DNA of 64,000 nucleotides from Lytechinus pictus (Eukaryota > Echinodermata > Echinoidea > Temnopleuroida > Toxopneustidae). Shown here piece by piece: positions 36,701-51,700 of this stretch; position 1 is the first letter of the stretch; every line of letters begins with the position of its first letter. The notes below the pieces were generated by a model. The model saw nothing but the letters and a program-made list of their open reading frames with translations. It made no database searches and was not told where the DNA came from. Location: contig NC_087261.1 of assembly GCF_037042905.1 (NCBI RefSeq), positions 26,365,317 through 26,429,316 on the forward strand, given 5' to 3'. A program made the translations under genes and the position numbers.

Positions 36701-39700
36701 GCCGAGTTTCAGAAAACTGGCTATCCTATGGAATAAGTAATTTATTGGATAAAGTTCTGTAAATAATGTTATTCAGTTTGATCGTATATCTTTCCATAAT
36801 ATGGCCATTTCACATGATAATAACCACTATCTCACTAACTAAATAGGCCTACCAAAAGAACAATAAAAATAATAATGTGGGTCGGGTGTAACGTCGATAT
36901 AGGGCCTCGATATAATTTTATATATTTCCCCATAATTTTATTTTTTTCCTGAATATGTGGAATAACCGCTGAGGATTATATCTATGGTTCAGTCAAGTTG
37001 GTCCTTATTTTCAAATCTCTAATTGAAATATAATTCAAACAAGCCAGGGGGCGGTGGGGGCGGTCGCCCCCCCCCCCCAAAAAAAAAAACGTCCCCAAAA
37101 AGAAAAAAAGAGAGGAGAAAAGGAAAAGGGAAGGGAGGAAAGGGAAGAAAGGTAGCTTTGAGGTTTTTTTTTCTTTTTATTCTTTTTTTTTTCTCAAAAG
37201 AGAAACTCCTTCACTCTTGCTCTAGATTTATATATGAATTTTGCTTCCGCGCTGCGCGCGGTTAAATGACAATATTGAAGATCTCCATTGTTCCCCCCAC
37301 CCTTTCTCTAACCCTGTTTTTCCACCTCAGCTATATATGTGTTTCTTGCCGGGTAAAGTTCAAATGTATACATTAGGGCATGGTTAGGCCGAAGTATATG
37401 AAGTTATCTTTTTTTTTAATTGATCGCGCAACTTCTGGTCGGGTCGGCTCCGGTTGGGTGAAATCTTTATATCAATTTCTGCCGTCACCTCCATAAAGTC
37501 AACTTCTCCCGCTTTTCAGCTCATTACTAAACAACCATAATTTTTGGGGCAAACAGGTTCCTAATTTAAAAAGAGGAAGGTATAAAATTCATATCTTATT
37601 AAATAAAAAAGTACAATATTTTTTATCAAATTCTATTAAACTTCATGTCATTTCCCTGCACATTCATCTCCTGTCCTGTTTTGCGCCCTCAGTTTGAAAT
37701 TTTGAATGACACCAAAGTTTCTTTATAATTCAAAATGAAGCGCTTCAGGATAAGTCAAAGAAATTAGGTATCCTTTTTATATAATTTCAATAAATCACAG
37801 AAGTTTCAACTTTTTGCGCACTATTTTCCTTGTAATGAAGTTCAATAATCTTAGAAAATTAATTGAATTAGAGCCGATCGGGTATTGGAGATATCTGCAT
37901 TTGATGAAACGTCTGCCCTTTGAAATTTCAGAGTTTCGTTGTTCTGCGCGGGGAGGAATATCTTCCTCCCGGCATATACACTTCTTCTCCTCTGTTTTGC
38001 GAGTTAAAGATATGCACTGTCGCTAAATTGTTTGTAATCAAATCTGATCTTTCCAAGGGAAGTATCCAATATGTGTTTGAGAATACCGTTTTCTCGGGAC
38101 CCTTTTCATGGCAAAAAATTGATAAAACGCTTTAGTTTCCGCGCTTCGCGCGGGGTTATTATCATTTTAATTTCCTCCATTGTATTCCTTTTTTGTGCGT
38201 TCACAATCTTTTTTGAAAACAATGTTCAAAATCACAATATAGTCAACTGAATTGGAGCTGATATATAGGTACTAAAGACAAGAGAGACGGCTCCTTTTCA
38301 TTTTAATTTATGAAACACCAAAAGCTTCGCAAGGGAGGGGGAAACTCCCCCTCCCTGCACCCACCCCCTAGGGAGCGCGCTTCGCGCGCTCTGTAAGTGT
38401 TGGCACGCTTCGCGTGCATTTACCGCCCGGCCCTCCAAAATGAAATCCTGGCTACGCGGTTGGTAGTGATCGAGGGACATCATCAACTCTCATTTGCATA
38501 ATACTGAGTTGTGCATATAACTATTTTGTGAAAAATATAGGCTATGTGAAATTTGGAAATGCCATACTGATTTAATCATTTTTACATCCAATTTTGATGA
38601 ATTTTTCAAAATTATGCTTGTTGGATTTTTTTCTATTGATTCAAATCAACATTTTTTTTTTCTGGGGTGGACTTGACCTTTAATTAAACATTGAACTGTG
38701 GGAGAGATGCAAAAAAAATGGCAGGGACAATGATTTACAAGCCAAGCGCTGATCGATTTTCAAGTCATTATCAGAAAAAGGAGGTGAAAGAACGGGAAGG
38801 GGAAAAAATGCAATGAAAGAAAGAAATTATATAGAGAAAGAAAGAACGTAGGGGAGGGGGGTTGGGTGGGGATCGAGCTGCATAGGAACGAGTCGTTGGG
38901 AATTTGTCTAGTCTGACAAACTTTATTATTGCAATTCTTTGTTTCTAACTTGACAACCAAACGATACACGTCCCTCATGAATAACCGGATATATATTGTC
39001 ACTCGGACTGTTATGAGTGAGAGAAAAGCAAAAAAACCCAAAACAAACATGTTGCGATATCGGCCTAAATTAATTGCATCATAATTCATAGTGCATTGAA
39101 GTAATATTATTTCTTCACACACACTTTCTTGTGAAAATGCCTATTTGTTCAACTGCATGGCCTATCCCTTCCCAATAGGCCTACCCCCCCCCCCCCCCAA
39201 CCTCACCAATCGCATAGGGTGGACAAAATAATACTGCACGAGCAAGTATTTGGCCTTCGGCTGTATAAAACGTGTAATTTTTGTTTGTCAACGAAACAAA
39301 GTACGAATCTCTTGTAATGAAAAGATCTCTGACTTCATAATTTTATAATGTCAAAACTTATTCCCAAAATATTTTATGAATGTGAGAAAGACCAGCGGTC
39401 GAGAATACAGCATATACGCCAGTTTTCCCAAATTTTTCTTTCCACATGTAAATTGGCGGATCAGGGCTGGGGGCGACCAAGGTATATTTTGAAAATTGCT
39501 CATAGACATACATTTTTATTTATTTACTTTAATAATTGTATGCATTTATTCATTCATTCATGCATGGTTATTTATCATATATTCTGTTTCATTTCCCCAG
39601 TGTAAGAGAGTCTTGCACAATAGAGCTAAATGTACGAAAATTGCCATTATAAAATATGGGCCCGTCTGTTTTGCTGTTTCCACCAATTTTTATTTCAAAA

Positions 39701-42700
39701 TCCAAAATGATACATTTTCTTTTGTTCCACGTTCCAATAAATAAAAAATCTTACTTGACATCTAACACGAAACGAGTGACCATTTTTGAACTTTCTTCAC
39801 AACGTAAAATTTTATAAGAATCTTTTTACTATAATTGGCGACCTTGCCTGACACAGTCCAATTCGATATTGCCATAAACTATATAAATCGCTCTTGTACC
39901 ATGATTGGTATACCCTGGCCAAATGGCACTGGATGCATGATCAGTTTCAAGTTTCCAATTTGCACCTTTCTAATGAGTCTGAGCAGAAACACAAGTAAAG
40001 AACTGTATATAGCTCCTTTATAGAGGCATATTTACAAATGATATGTTGGGTACAGGGGCGGATCCAGCTTCGCTGATATGGGGGGGGGGGGATTTTTCAG
40101 TCACATTTTCCACAATCGGCCGCTCGAAGTTGATTTATGTATGTTTATTTGAAGGGGTAGTCCATTAGCTGTATTCCTATAAATCAACATAAATATTTAA
40201 TAATCTCATAAGCCTTATATAAATAGTTCGAGCGCGAGCTAATTTTGTATTTGAAATTTTAACATTCTGGGCAATGTTTGTGAGCCTGAACGAATCGTGT
40301 ATATATGCAACTAAATAATTACTGCGAAGCGTGAACAGAAATTTTAAATATACGTTTTGATCTGATCGAAAAGGAACCATGCACCTGTCAAGGACGTCGC
40401 AGTTAGCCATGAATGCGTTGCATATTTCAACAATCAAATAGAAGTACATTTTTACCTAAAGAAGGGAAATTCTAAGCTTTTTTGTAAACGTAAACAGGAT
40501 ATGTATATCACTGAACTATTGATGCGAGGGCGAAGCGCGAGAGTAAAAAAAAGAGATTTAGACTAAAACGGGACACATCATTCATGTTTTGTAAATAATG
40601 AAAAGGATGAGTAATTTGGGATCTTTCTAGATTAATAACATGAATAATGCGAGCGCGGATCCAGGGCGAAGTTCCCGGGTCCCTCTAGGAGTGGGGAAAA
40701 TAAAAAAAGGGAAAAGAGAGAAGAAAAAAAGGAGGAAAAGAGGAGGAAGACAAATGAAAAAAATAAGGTGAGAAGAAGACTTGGAAAATACAAAAAAAAT
40801 AAGAATCTTTCATATCACTATATGAATTTTTCGCTCGCACTTGCATGTTTGATATCGAGATACAAATAATCCTCAATGGGCTGATATGGAGCTTAAAATA
40901 TCACGTTGCTTGATTTACAAATTGATTTTTTTTTAATGTGCAGCCGTAGTCCGTTTATGGTCTGATCGAGTATCAATGCAGCTCGCGCTACGCGCTCGCA
41001 TTATTTGTCATGCAAGTACCCAATCTCTAGTCTTCGTATTTACAATAAATTCTCAAAATATTCTTATTCAGGTCTGATTGTCAAAACATATCAGCTCTGA
41101 TTGTCAAAACCTATCAGCTAGCGCTGCGCGCTCACATTTCGATTGGTTAGTTATTCATCTCTATAACAAACTATTTAAAATCCCTTTTCATGACAATTTA
41201 TTTTAAAAAAATCGGTTCGTGATTTGCGCTCGCATTAATTGTTAAAGATATATCAACCAATGCCTTCTATTCATAAATAGAAAAATACTTAGAATATCCA
41301 GTTTTCAGAAATTGATATTAGCAAATTTCTCGCTCTTATTGGGCTTATTAGAGTAATAAATAAGATAATAACAATAACATTTCATGAATTGCTAATAACT
41401 ATATTGTCTTTTTTTATAATTGAAAGAATTTTCATCTCGCGCTTGGGGACACTTAATAGGTAGATAATTTCTATTTTCATATGACAAAATGTCCTTAGAA
41501 TGTTCCCGTCCTAGGTCAGAATAATTTCCGAAAAATATCCGCTCGAGCTTCGCGCTTGAATCATTTATTGAGTGCGATCCACATCCAGTCAGTTTCATTT
41601 TCAGTGTTTGAAATAGTTTTCAGATTAGAATTCTGCTCGCACTTCCCGCTCGCATTACGTAGGAAGATGCCTAATTACCCATCTTCACGCCTTACAAAAC
41701 TATGAACTAGTGTCCCGTTTTTAGCTCTAAATCTTAATTTTCCCCATCGCGCTTATCGCTCGTATTGTCTAGTTATATACCTATTCAGTTCAGGATTAAT
41801 GCTTAGAATGTCAATTTTCTTGTTGGAATGTCAAAAATGTTCAGCCCGCACTTCGCGCTCGCATTATTCCATTCTTGAAATAGGCCATCATAATTATAAA
41901 GGCCTATGTATCGTCTTCATGGCTACTACAATCAGAACAGGTCCCTTGTTTATCAGGCCAGAATATATATGAAAAAAAAAATCTGCTCGTGCTTCGTATT
42001 TGCAGTATAGTTATTAGTTAGATGTTTTATTTTCAGGACAAAATATGACATTTACGAAAAATTTTAACTCGCGCATCACTCGCACTATATTGAATAGTAC
42101 GTATAGGATTATACATTTCAGGGGTCGCGGAAGCGAGGGGGGGGGCTCCAGCCCCTGCTTTTTTCCATAACCGTGTTCAAAAAAGTAAAAATGACCATTT
42201 GATTGTGATTTGTTGCATGGTCACCCCCCCAAAAAAAAAAAAAAAAACATTTGACTCAGCCCCCCCCCCCCTCACTTTGAAAACCATTCTGCGGCCCCTG
42301 CATTTATGTTGTTTTATAAGAATAAAGCTGACTGTTAGGTCTACACCTTCAAAGAAAGAAACAAACAAAAATCAACTCAGAGCGGTCGATCGTGGAAAAT
42401 AATGGGTGAAAAATTCCCCCCCCCCCATATTCGTGATATTGGCCGCGAAATTGATCTGCCTCTGCTATCATGTTAGCTCGTTCCATTCTTATTTCCTGTT
42501 TCCCTTGCCTCATTTGTTCTTTCTTTTCCTTTACTTGTTATCCTCTTTTTTTTACCTTTCCCTTTCTTCTTTTCTCCCTTTTCCCACTTCCAAATTAATT
42601 TCCCTTCCCCAATGCATGCGCTGAAATATGACGTGAAAGACATGAACACATCGTACACGCAAAACTGTGTATGAACAGAATGCATAGAGTTGGATAAAGC

Positions 42701-45700
42701 GTGAGAGAATGTCAGGCCGAAGCGCCGAGCTGAGCGAGCGTGACCAATGTCCATCGCATCGCATCGCATGCAGCATGCAGCATAATGTATCTCGCAGTTT
42801 CAAGAACCATGAACCAATCTTGTCGCACGTGGAAATTTGTAGCCAAAATTTTGACAGACTCATCTCTAATACGTTTTCATGAACGTCAAAATAAACTACT
42901 GTAACATGTGAACTACAGGTTGGAGGGACAGCATAAGGGGTAAGTTAGTCCACATTTTTAAAAATAATTATCTAACCCATCTAACAAAAATTCAACGGTT
43001 TCCTGTGCTCCTCGCCGAACTCGCTGGGGGAGAAACTCGACGGAGGCCATGCTAAAACTAAGAACAATGATCGACGAGCGGGTACACGGAATTAGCAGAC
43101 TACGCTCGCAGGGATATTTCGGTTTGCTAAAAGTGGAACGGCTAGTGATCAACTAACAGGGGGGAAAATCAGTCGTGGACGAAAGTGGGCGCTATATAAG
43201 TGCGCATAAATTCAGCGAACTGTCTTTGAAATTCAGCCGAGGAGAATGATTTTATTTCTCGGAGTTTATTTAAAATTTAATATTTCCAAGAAGAAATTCT
43301 GTCAATTTCGCATTGAATCATCATCAGCAATCGTTATTCAATAGGAAAGATCCATTCAACTGGAATTTTTGTATCCTTTACCAACACTATCCACGAGCTT
43401 TAAGTCCACCAAAAGCTTGGTAAAGGGTCAATGTATAGTTTATTGAAACCAAATCAAACACAAAACAAGATTGTCGCTGGGGCGAGCACATTATACGCCC
43501 GCGGAAAAAGGAGTTATTGGTCCAGCAAGAAAAGTGGAAGGTGGCGACTTGACCTTTGACCTTAGAATCAATAGAATTCCTGGGATCCATGCTAGTATCA
43601 TACAGACCAAATTATATGAGCCTAGGTTAAATCAAACTTAAGTTACCACGTTTACAAAGAAAATTAATTGGACGGATGGACGGACAGACAGACGGACACC
43701 GAGCGTGATACCAGAATACGTCCTGTAGGACGGGCATATAAAAAGTGATACAATGCGTAACAGAAAAGAACTAAAAATGATAGGTTTGGAACCCCAGTGA
43801 AGTACAGCTTATTGACAGGGCCCCCTTACAGAGTGGTATAGGGCAAGAGTAACATATTTTGAATTGTACTCCAGTATCATCTACTGTACCACGCAAATCT
43901 TAAAGAAATGCAGTAGCTGTTGATTTTTCTCTTTCAACAGCTGATTCTCCATGAAAATTCAAATACAGTGAAACCTGTGTACAGTGGCCACGCAAGCGAT
44001 ACACAAAATGAGGGTAAGATGTATCCGACTCTTTGGTAATCAGTTTTAGTGGTCACTACAGGCAGGTGGCTGCTATAGACAAGTTCTTATACATGTACAC
44101 ACAATCTGCCTCCATGGGAAATGGTTTTAGTGGTCACTATAGGCAGGTGGCTGCTATAGACAGGTTCTTATAAACACACAATCTGCCTCCATGGGAATCA
44201 GTTTTAGTTACACTGTAGGCAGGTGACTGCAATAGACCGGGGGCAACTGACACAGGTTTGACTGTATTTTATCTATAGATATCTAGCTGCATTTCTGCAA
44301 GATGTTTTAATTTTTCTTTCATGGAATGGCAACTCTCTTACCTGGTACCTTTGTTGAGAACCTCTCTATCGTATTCATCTTGAAGCTGCTGTAGTTTGTG
44401 AGGGATGTACTCCTTACACACCCGTAGGGCATCCTGCCACATCTCAGCATTCTAAAAACAATAACCAATAAAACAAACACCAACAACGGACTTTAAAAGT
44501 GCCCAATATCGAGATGATATGTGGTCAATATCGTGCATATACATTACATGTAAATCAGACTGGTTTGGTTTGTGAAAGGCCAAAAGAAAGGGTAAGTTTT
44601 TATTTAATAGAGCAAGAAAATTAGAGAAAAATAGTATAGAAATCTAAATGCTCTAAAAATATAAGAAGTTGCTTACTTTTGATAATTAATCAATGAAAAA
44701 GAAAAAAATAAGAAGGAAAAAATATACTGAAGAAGGGGATCAACAAATCAAAAACTGGAACTAATATTCTTTGTCAGATTAGAATTGAAATGTCCCCAAA
44801 TTCCATACATTGTGTAAGCATTTTGTAATACATATTTTTCCTTCCCTTTCCAACTTTTATCACCCTCAACCATTTGTAACAAAGTTGAAACTGAATACAT
44901 ATGATTGTGGAAATTGGGAGTACCTTAAGGATTAGTTCTAGGGACACTGCTAATCTCATTTATTATCATCTTATCACGTGATGAAAGTGAGAGGGGTACC
45001 ATACTACCTGTCATGGTATTGGAATAGAAGAGACATCAGGAGTGTTTCATAAAAATAAGTTTTGTGACTTTCATTGATTCATGCTCCCAGCTAATCATAA
45101 GCAATGATTTGCAGTAGCTTATAACAACAGCACTTGACTATTTGCTTTATGAAAAGCTCCCCTCACCTTATAGTACTTGACGGCCAGCTCAGGCCGCTGC
45201 GCTCTGAGGAGGAAGGACTCCGCTTTCTGGAACTCTTTCTGTTCAAAGGACTGCCTGGCTTGACCGACCAGGACGTCAGAGACGCTGTCAGAGTCGTAGT
45301 CTTCGGCGATCCTCTGGGCGGAGTCCCAGTCCTGGTTGTGAACATACCTAATGAACACAAAACACAAACAATAATAAGTTACTCAAGTTACTTATCACAT
45401 TAAAAGTATACACTGTATAATAATAATGCCTTGTAGGCGTTTCATAAAGCTGTTCGTAACTTACGAGCAACTTAACCAACAACTGGTGACCCTTTTTTGG
45501 GAACTAAATCAACATCAATGAAAATCTGGTATGCATCATTTAGACACTAGGGCTCCGTAACACAAAGGTTTGCGATGAATTGCAAGTATGAAAGAACGGC
45601 ACCGATTGGTTCCAGGTCAGTATTTAAAAAAGAGTGCACGTGCAACAACGATCTTGATTGGTCATTGGTATTTAGCGATTAATTGCAAATCTTTGTGTTA

Positions 45701-48700
45701 CGGAGCCATGAAAGGATGTCCAGTCATTTGTAAAGTCTTTCGTAACTTATGAACAGCTTTATGAAACACCCACCAGGTTTGTATATTGCTATAACTAATG
45801 CAAAATAAGCAAATGGCACTGGTAAAAAAAATTGTAATGCACATTGCATCTACTTTTTTATTTATAGAATGATTACCAATATCAATGGTGCAATCAGTAA
45901 TGAGAAAGAGAAATATGTGTCATTTTTCTTAAAATTAATTCAGCATGCCAAGAGTTATTCATTCAATTCATTTTCTATAAACCGGCAAACATTTTAAACA
46001 AAGCGCAGTATTGACATACATGTAGTAAGTATAAAACTAAAAAGATACCCTTAATTAGTAGATTGCTTGTAAACAGGGTCCCAACGTACAATATTAAATG
46101 AACGCCTGTTCGTGAGCTACAGTTCATCGACATCAACACCAACACTGAACACTGGTTGGTGTTGGTGAATAGGGAAATTGCACGTAGATCGTCAACACCA
46201 GCTGTAATGCTCGGTTCAGCAGACGTCATTCAACACCAGCGCTCAACACAAACTGCCGGAAATACATCATATTTTCCGAGGTCAATCCCAACACCAGCAT
46301 GATTTTAAGTACGGTGTTGTGGCTGGTGTTGGTATTGTCGCACACAAGCACCAGATTTCAATACCGTACTTGAAATCACCCAATGGATACATTGCATATC
46401 TACTCCGCATGTATTACAGTTTTAAGAAGAAAGAACGACTTACATAAGAACTGCTTCTTTGGGTTTGTTAGCCTTGATGAACTCGGCCTCTGCCTCCTTG
46501 TACTTGCCTTCATCTTCTAGAAACATGGCATGCTTCAGATGGATATCACCCATCTTATTTTTCATTGCTGAACGGGCCAGGTCGAATGCAAACTCAAATG
46601 CACTGTGTGTAGGAAAGAAGATAAGATTCCTTATGCGAATAGGGCAATGTTAGACCAAGTGTTCTAGGTAACTAAACACGCATGCTTTAGATAAATATCA
46701 CCCATCTTATATTTCATTGCTGAACGGGCCAGGTCAAAGGCAAACTCAAATGCACTGTACAGGAAAGACAAAGATAAGTTTTCCAATGTGAACAGGGAAA
46801 AAGTTAGACAATGTATTCTAGGTAAATAGATGAATATCACCCATCTTATTTTGCATTGCCGATTGGACCAGGGGGCCGTTTCATAAAGATGTTTGTAAGT
46901 TAAGAGCGACTTTATGAACGAATGGTGATCCTTTCTTACGCGCTAAACCATCGCCAATTAATATACCATTTACCATAAGAAAGGATCACCAGTCGTTCTT
47001 ACAGTCGCTCTTAACTTACGAACAGCTTTATGAAACACCCACCAGGTCAAACTCAAATGCACAAAAGCACTTTACAGGAAAGATCAGGATAAAATTCTTG
47101 ATAGGATACGTAATGACAGGATATGTAATTACCTGTTCATAATTTTATTGGACTCTGTTCTTACTCATTTTGAGATTTTTATCATAGCTGCAATTCACTT
47201 TCAACCATATAAGTTGGGGGGAGTCGTGGTCTAGTGGTTACGACTCTCGTCTTTCAATCAGAGGGATGTGGGTTTGACTCACAGCCAAAGTGAGTTCTCC
47301 TTCAGCAAGAAGTTTACCCACATTGTGCTGCACCCAACCCAGGCGAGGCGAATGGCTACCCGGCAAGACTAATTCCTTGAATGCACCAAGCGCCTTTAGC
47401 AGCTGGAGCTGTAGCCGGGGTAATATATAGTGCGCCATTGAATAGGCAACTAGATAATCGGCACCTCATAAATAATAATTAATAGCTGGATTTATAAAGC
47501 GCTTTTTGCCAGAGGATACAAAGCGCTGCTATTATTACCCCGGCTTTAGCTCGAGCTACTATCACCGGCGCTCAGTGCATGCAAGGAATTAATCCTACAG
47601 GGTACCCATTCACCTCACCTGGGTTGAGTGCAGCAGTGTGGATAAATTTTCTTGCGGAAGGAAAACACGCCATGGCTAGGATTCGAACCCTCTGTTTCAA
47701 AGGCAAGAGTCAGAACCACTAGACCACAATGCACCCACAAATACTATTTATTATTATGTTGACACATCAGTCTATTAAAGTTAAAGCTGAAATCAGAATA
47801 CAAATTTACGTCCTTTGAATACAGTTTTGATAAATCAATTCATGTTTCAATATCGAGCTTACCAGTTGTCAGCGGCATAATCAATGGCAGCCTCCAGCAG
47901 ACCAAACTTGGTAAGCAGCTTGACGGCCGAATCTCCCCCTAGACTCTTGGCCCAGAGGTAGGCTACCTGCTTGGAAGCGTTGGCTCCTCCATTGGCCTTG
48001 GCGACCTGATGATAATGAGGAGAATAAAGATGGATTATAATTCATAGTTTATTGTTTTCTTTAATTTTCTTATGGATTTCTTTGTTTTTTAGTTTTTGTT
48101 TTTCCAATGGAAATTGTTGGCTACTTTATTCTGACCATAAACAAGATGAAATTAATTGAGTTTAATCAGTAAAAGTAGAAATAATGATGTACATGTACTT
48201 ATGACTTTGGGCTAAAAACGTAATTTGCATTGTTGCGTAATTTTACAACTGTGTACCTGGGGGTCGCGATTTTGGTGACAAAAATTGCACGAGAATTGAC
48301 AATAGAAAGTCTGCGAGCAGTGCTGTCTGAAACATTTCCTGCAGCAGATTTACCTCAAATTATATTGAGGCTTATTATTAGGGTCAAAAGCAATAAGAAT
48401 TCCTATTTGTTTCAATGTCCATTTGAATGACAGTAATCCCCCCTCTTTCTCTCTCTCCTCTTCTTAAAGTTCCTTTAGCGCTTTCATAAAAAATATTATG
48501 TATTTATCATCATCGTTGAAAGTAAAATCTACTCTTTCCAAGCAGGTCTTTGCGCTCATCCACTTCTGGCTTCCTTGTTATTAAAAAAAGTTTCAAAAAC
48601 TTGGGGGGAAAGATCATTTGCTTTTGCATGCCCCACTTTTGAATAGCCTTCCTGAAGACGTAAAAAATGTACCTCTGTCGAAACTTTCAAAAATCTTCTA

Positions 48701-51700
48701 AAAACTTTTTTATTTGACTCTTAGCTCTTTATGCGCCTTGAGCACTCTACAGAGTGGATTTGGCACTTTATAAGTCACATTACTATTATTATACTATTTC
48801 CATTATTTAATCATGCTTACCCTGTAAGCTTCATCCCATAGATCAGCAGTCCTGTACATATTGACGGCAGCTTTCCAGTCTTTGGCTTCTAGGAAGTGCT
48901 GCTCGGCTTGACGCGTGGCTCCGTCATTCTCAAGCTCCTGTGAACAAGAATAATGAGTGTACAAACATGAAGAGACAAAAGCCGTAGCAGAAATCAATAA
49001 ATGCATGTATTCAGCTGACTAATTTCCTAAGTTTTAAATGAATATGTGTTCGGCAGTGCAAAATCAGATTATAGCATTAAAAACAGATATAATGAAGCTC
49101 TCATCGGCGTAAATTGCATGAATGAACAGAACGCTAGAACAAAACATATACAATAGAACCGAAAGCTTGTGGATGCTAAATGAAAAGCACAAATAATACA
49201 CTGTCCCATATGTGCTTATCTATGTCGGTGATCTTCAAAATGCTCATCTTTCAGCTTAGATTTCATGATTCCATGAAGTTAAGTTCCTTCAAAAGTACTG
49301 ACCTTGGATTTTACAGACTTTCTCATGAATACAGTGTTTGTTATGACAAATAGAATGTAGCTTAAATTAAAATACGGACACTTGGCAATTACCGGTATGA
49401 GTTTGTCACCTAAAACAAAGATATTTGATGTTGCACATCGTGAGCACAGTTCGAGCTAAAGCCAAGGTAAAATAGTTGCAGTTAACTTTGCATCTTCTGG
49501 AAAAAGCGATGTGTAAATCCAGCTATCATTCTATTTCTTAACTTAATTTTACCTTAGCAAGATGAAGGTGAGTGTCTTGTAGAAGATCTGGATGATGTTG
49601 CTTGACCAGTCGTACCATGTGATCAAACTGACGTTGTTTCTTATACATAGTGATGGCTAGGTCAGGCTCACGTACGGTCAGATAGAGTCTGTAGAAAACA
49701 GATAAGCATAGTGTAAATTACAAAACGTAACACATCGGTGGTATGAAAGTCTCAGGAATTGGTTCATTTCCTTTCTACATTTATCTATTCTTACTTTTTA
49801 GCATTACTCATATATCTGTTGATATTTCTAAATTTATTCATTCATTCGATTACTCATTAATTCTTTCATTCTTTAATCCATTCTTTCACTTACTCCTTTA
49901 TGATACATTCATCCATCCATTTTTCATTCATTCATCCATCCATCATTTCATCTATCCATCCATCCATCTCTCTCTCTCCATCCATCCATCCACCACCCCT
50001 CCCTCCATGCATCCGTTCATCCCCCATTCACCCATCATCCATCCATCCATCCACACATCCATCCATCCAATAACCTTACCTCTCAGCCTCTCTGAACTTG
50101 CCCTGTGCCTCCATCTCCTGTGCTTGGTTGACATACAGAACTTTGATGTCCTCTCCTTTCATACATGTCATTGCAAGCTGAAAAACAAAAATGTGTCGAT
50201 AAAGATTAATTGAGAAATTACCAAACCATACATGTCATGTACTTGAGAAACATCAAATTATATTGAAGCAGAATACAGCCACAGAGAATTACTATGATCA
50301 AAATAATCATACTATTTCTAATATCATCATTATAACCACAGATTTAATCATCAATATCACCACTAACACCACCACCATCATCACCACCAACACCACCACC
50401 ACCACCACCATCAACACCACCATTCTCATCATCACCATCATCATCATAATCATAATCATCATCATCATCATCACCACCACCACCACCTCCTTATCCCTTA
50501 TCTCACCCTATGGGCCTCCTCCCACTTCCCTGCTGCTGTGTACATATCAATAGCTTCTTTGGTTTGGCCGGCCTGAATGTAGTACCGCTCAGCGTTCTCG
50601 TAATCATGGATCGTGACGTAATGCTTGGCGATGACGGGGAAGTAGCGCTCTCCGATTTCTGGTTCCTGGAGCTGAATGATCTGCTCCGCCTTGGTCCACT
50701 GGTGTGAGTCCACCGCAGCCTTGACTGCCTTGTGGGATGCGCTATGGAAGAAAATGACAAGTACTGAAATAGAATTGGTCGGTGCTGACATACGGGACTT
50801 TTCCCCTTCCAGGCCTTCAGGTTTGCCTAGCTAGCAACTGACAAAGCCAGTGAAAACATTGCGTGGACGAAAGCGGCACTGTGATGTGTGTCTGCCCCGA
50901 CCAATAGACCATGTTCATGCTTTTATATATCTATTCATTCAATTATTTAAAAAAAATTTAATTCCTTTCTTTTTGTCTGGATGAACAATTCACTTATGAA
51001 TAGTGGTCTCCCATGGGACCATGAATAATTACAAACAAATTTTTATCAAAAAAATATTCCATATACCACAATTAAAAATAAATATCAAATACATAATAAT
51101 ATCAAGTAAATTGGGATCACATGCAAAATATAATCATACACATATTCTTTTCTGAACTGTGCTTTCCCCAGGAAACTCCGTTTCCAAGGAGATTAATTAA
51201 TTAATAATCAGCACAAGTGTACCACAAGATATTTCTCGCATCTATCTCTTGAATCAAGGATAGAAGGTTAAAATCCAAGTCAGGCAGAAAAATTCAACTA
51301 CTGCACTGTGGCTCCCAGATTCTGCAACTGTAGTACAGGGGACTGTTTCATAAAGCATCTTGCCAGTGAATTTCCTTGACTTATTTGCTCTGACCCAATC
51401 AGATGCAAGGATTTCAGTAGCTTATAACAGCTATCAGTGACAAATAATTAACTCCTTGTTTCATGCTTACTATTATCCCGGCTTTAGCACGACTACTCTG
51501 ATCAGGCGTTCGAGCATTAAAGCAGTTTCTTCCTACCAGGTACCCATTTACTACACCTGGGTGGAGAGTGGCAAATGTAGATAAATGACTTGCTCCCAAG
51601 ACACTCACCCTGCTTCGATGTAATGATTAATGGCAGCGTCGAGTTGCTTCTGGGAGACCAAATGATCTCCCCATTCCTCCTCCAGCTTCACCACGTCACT

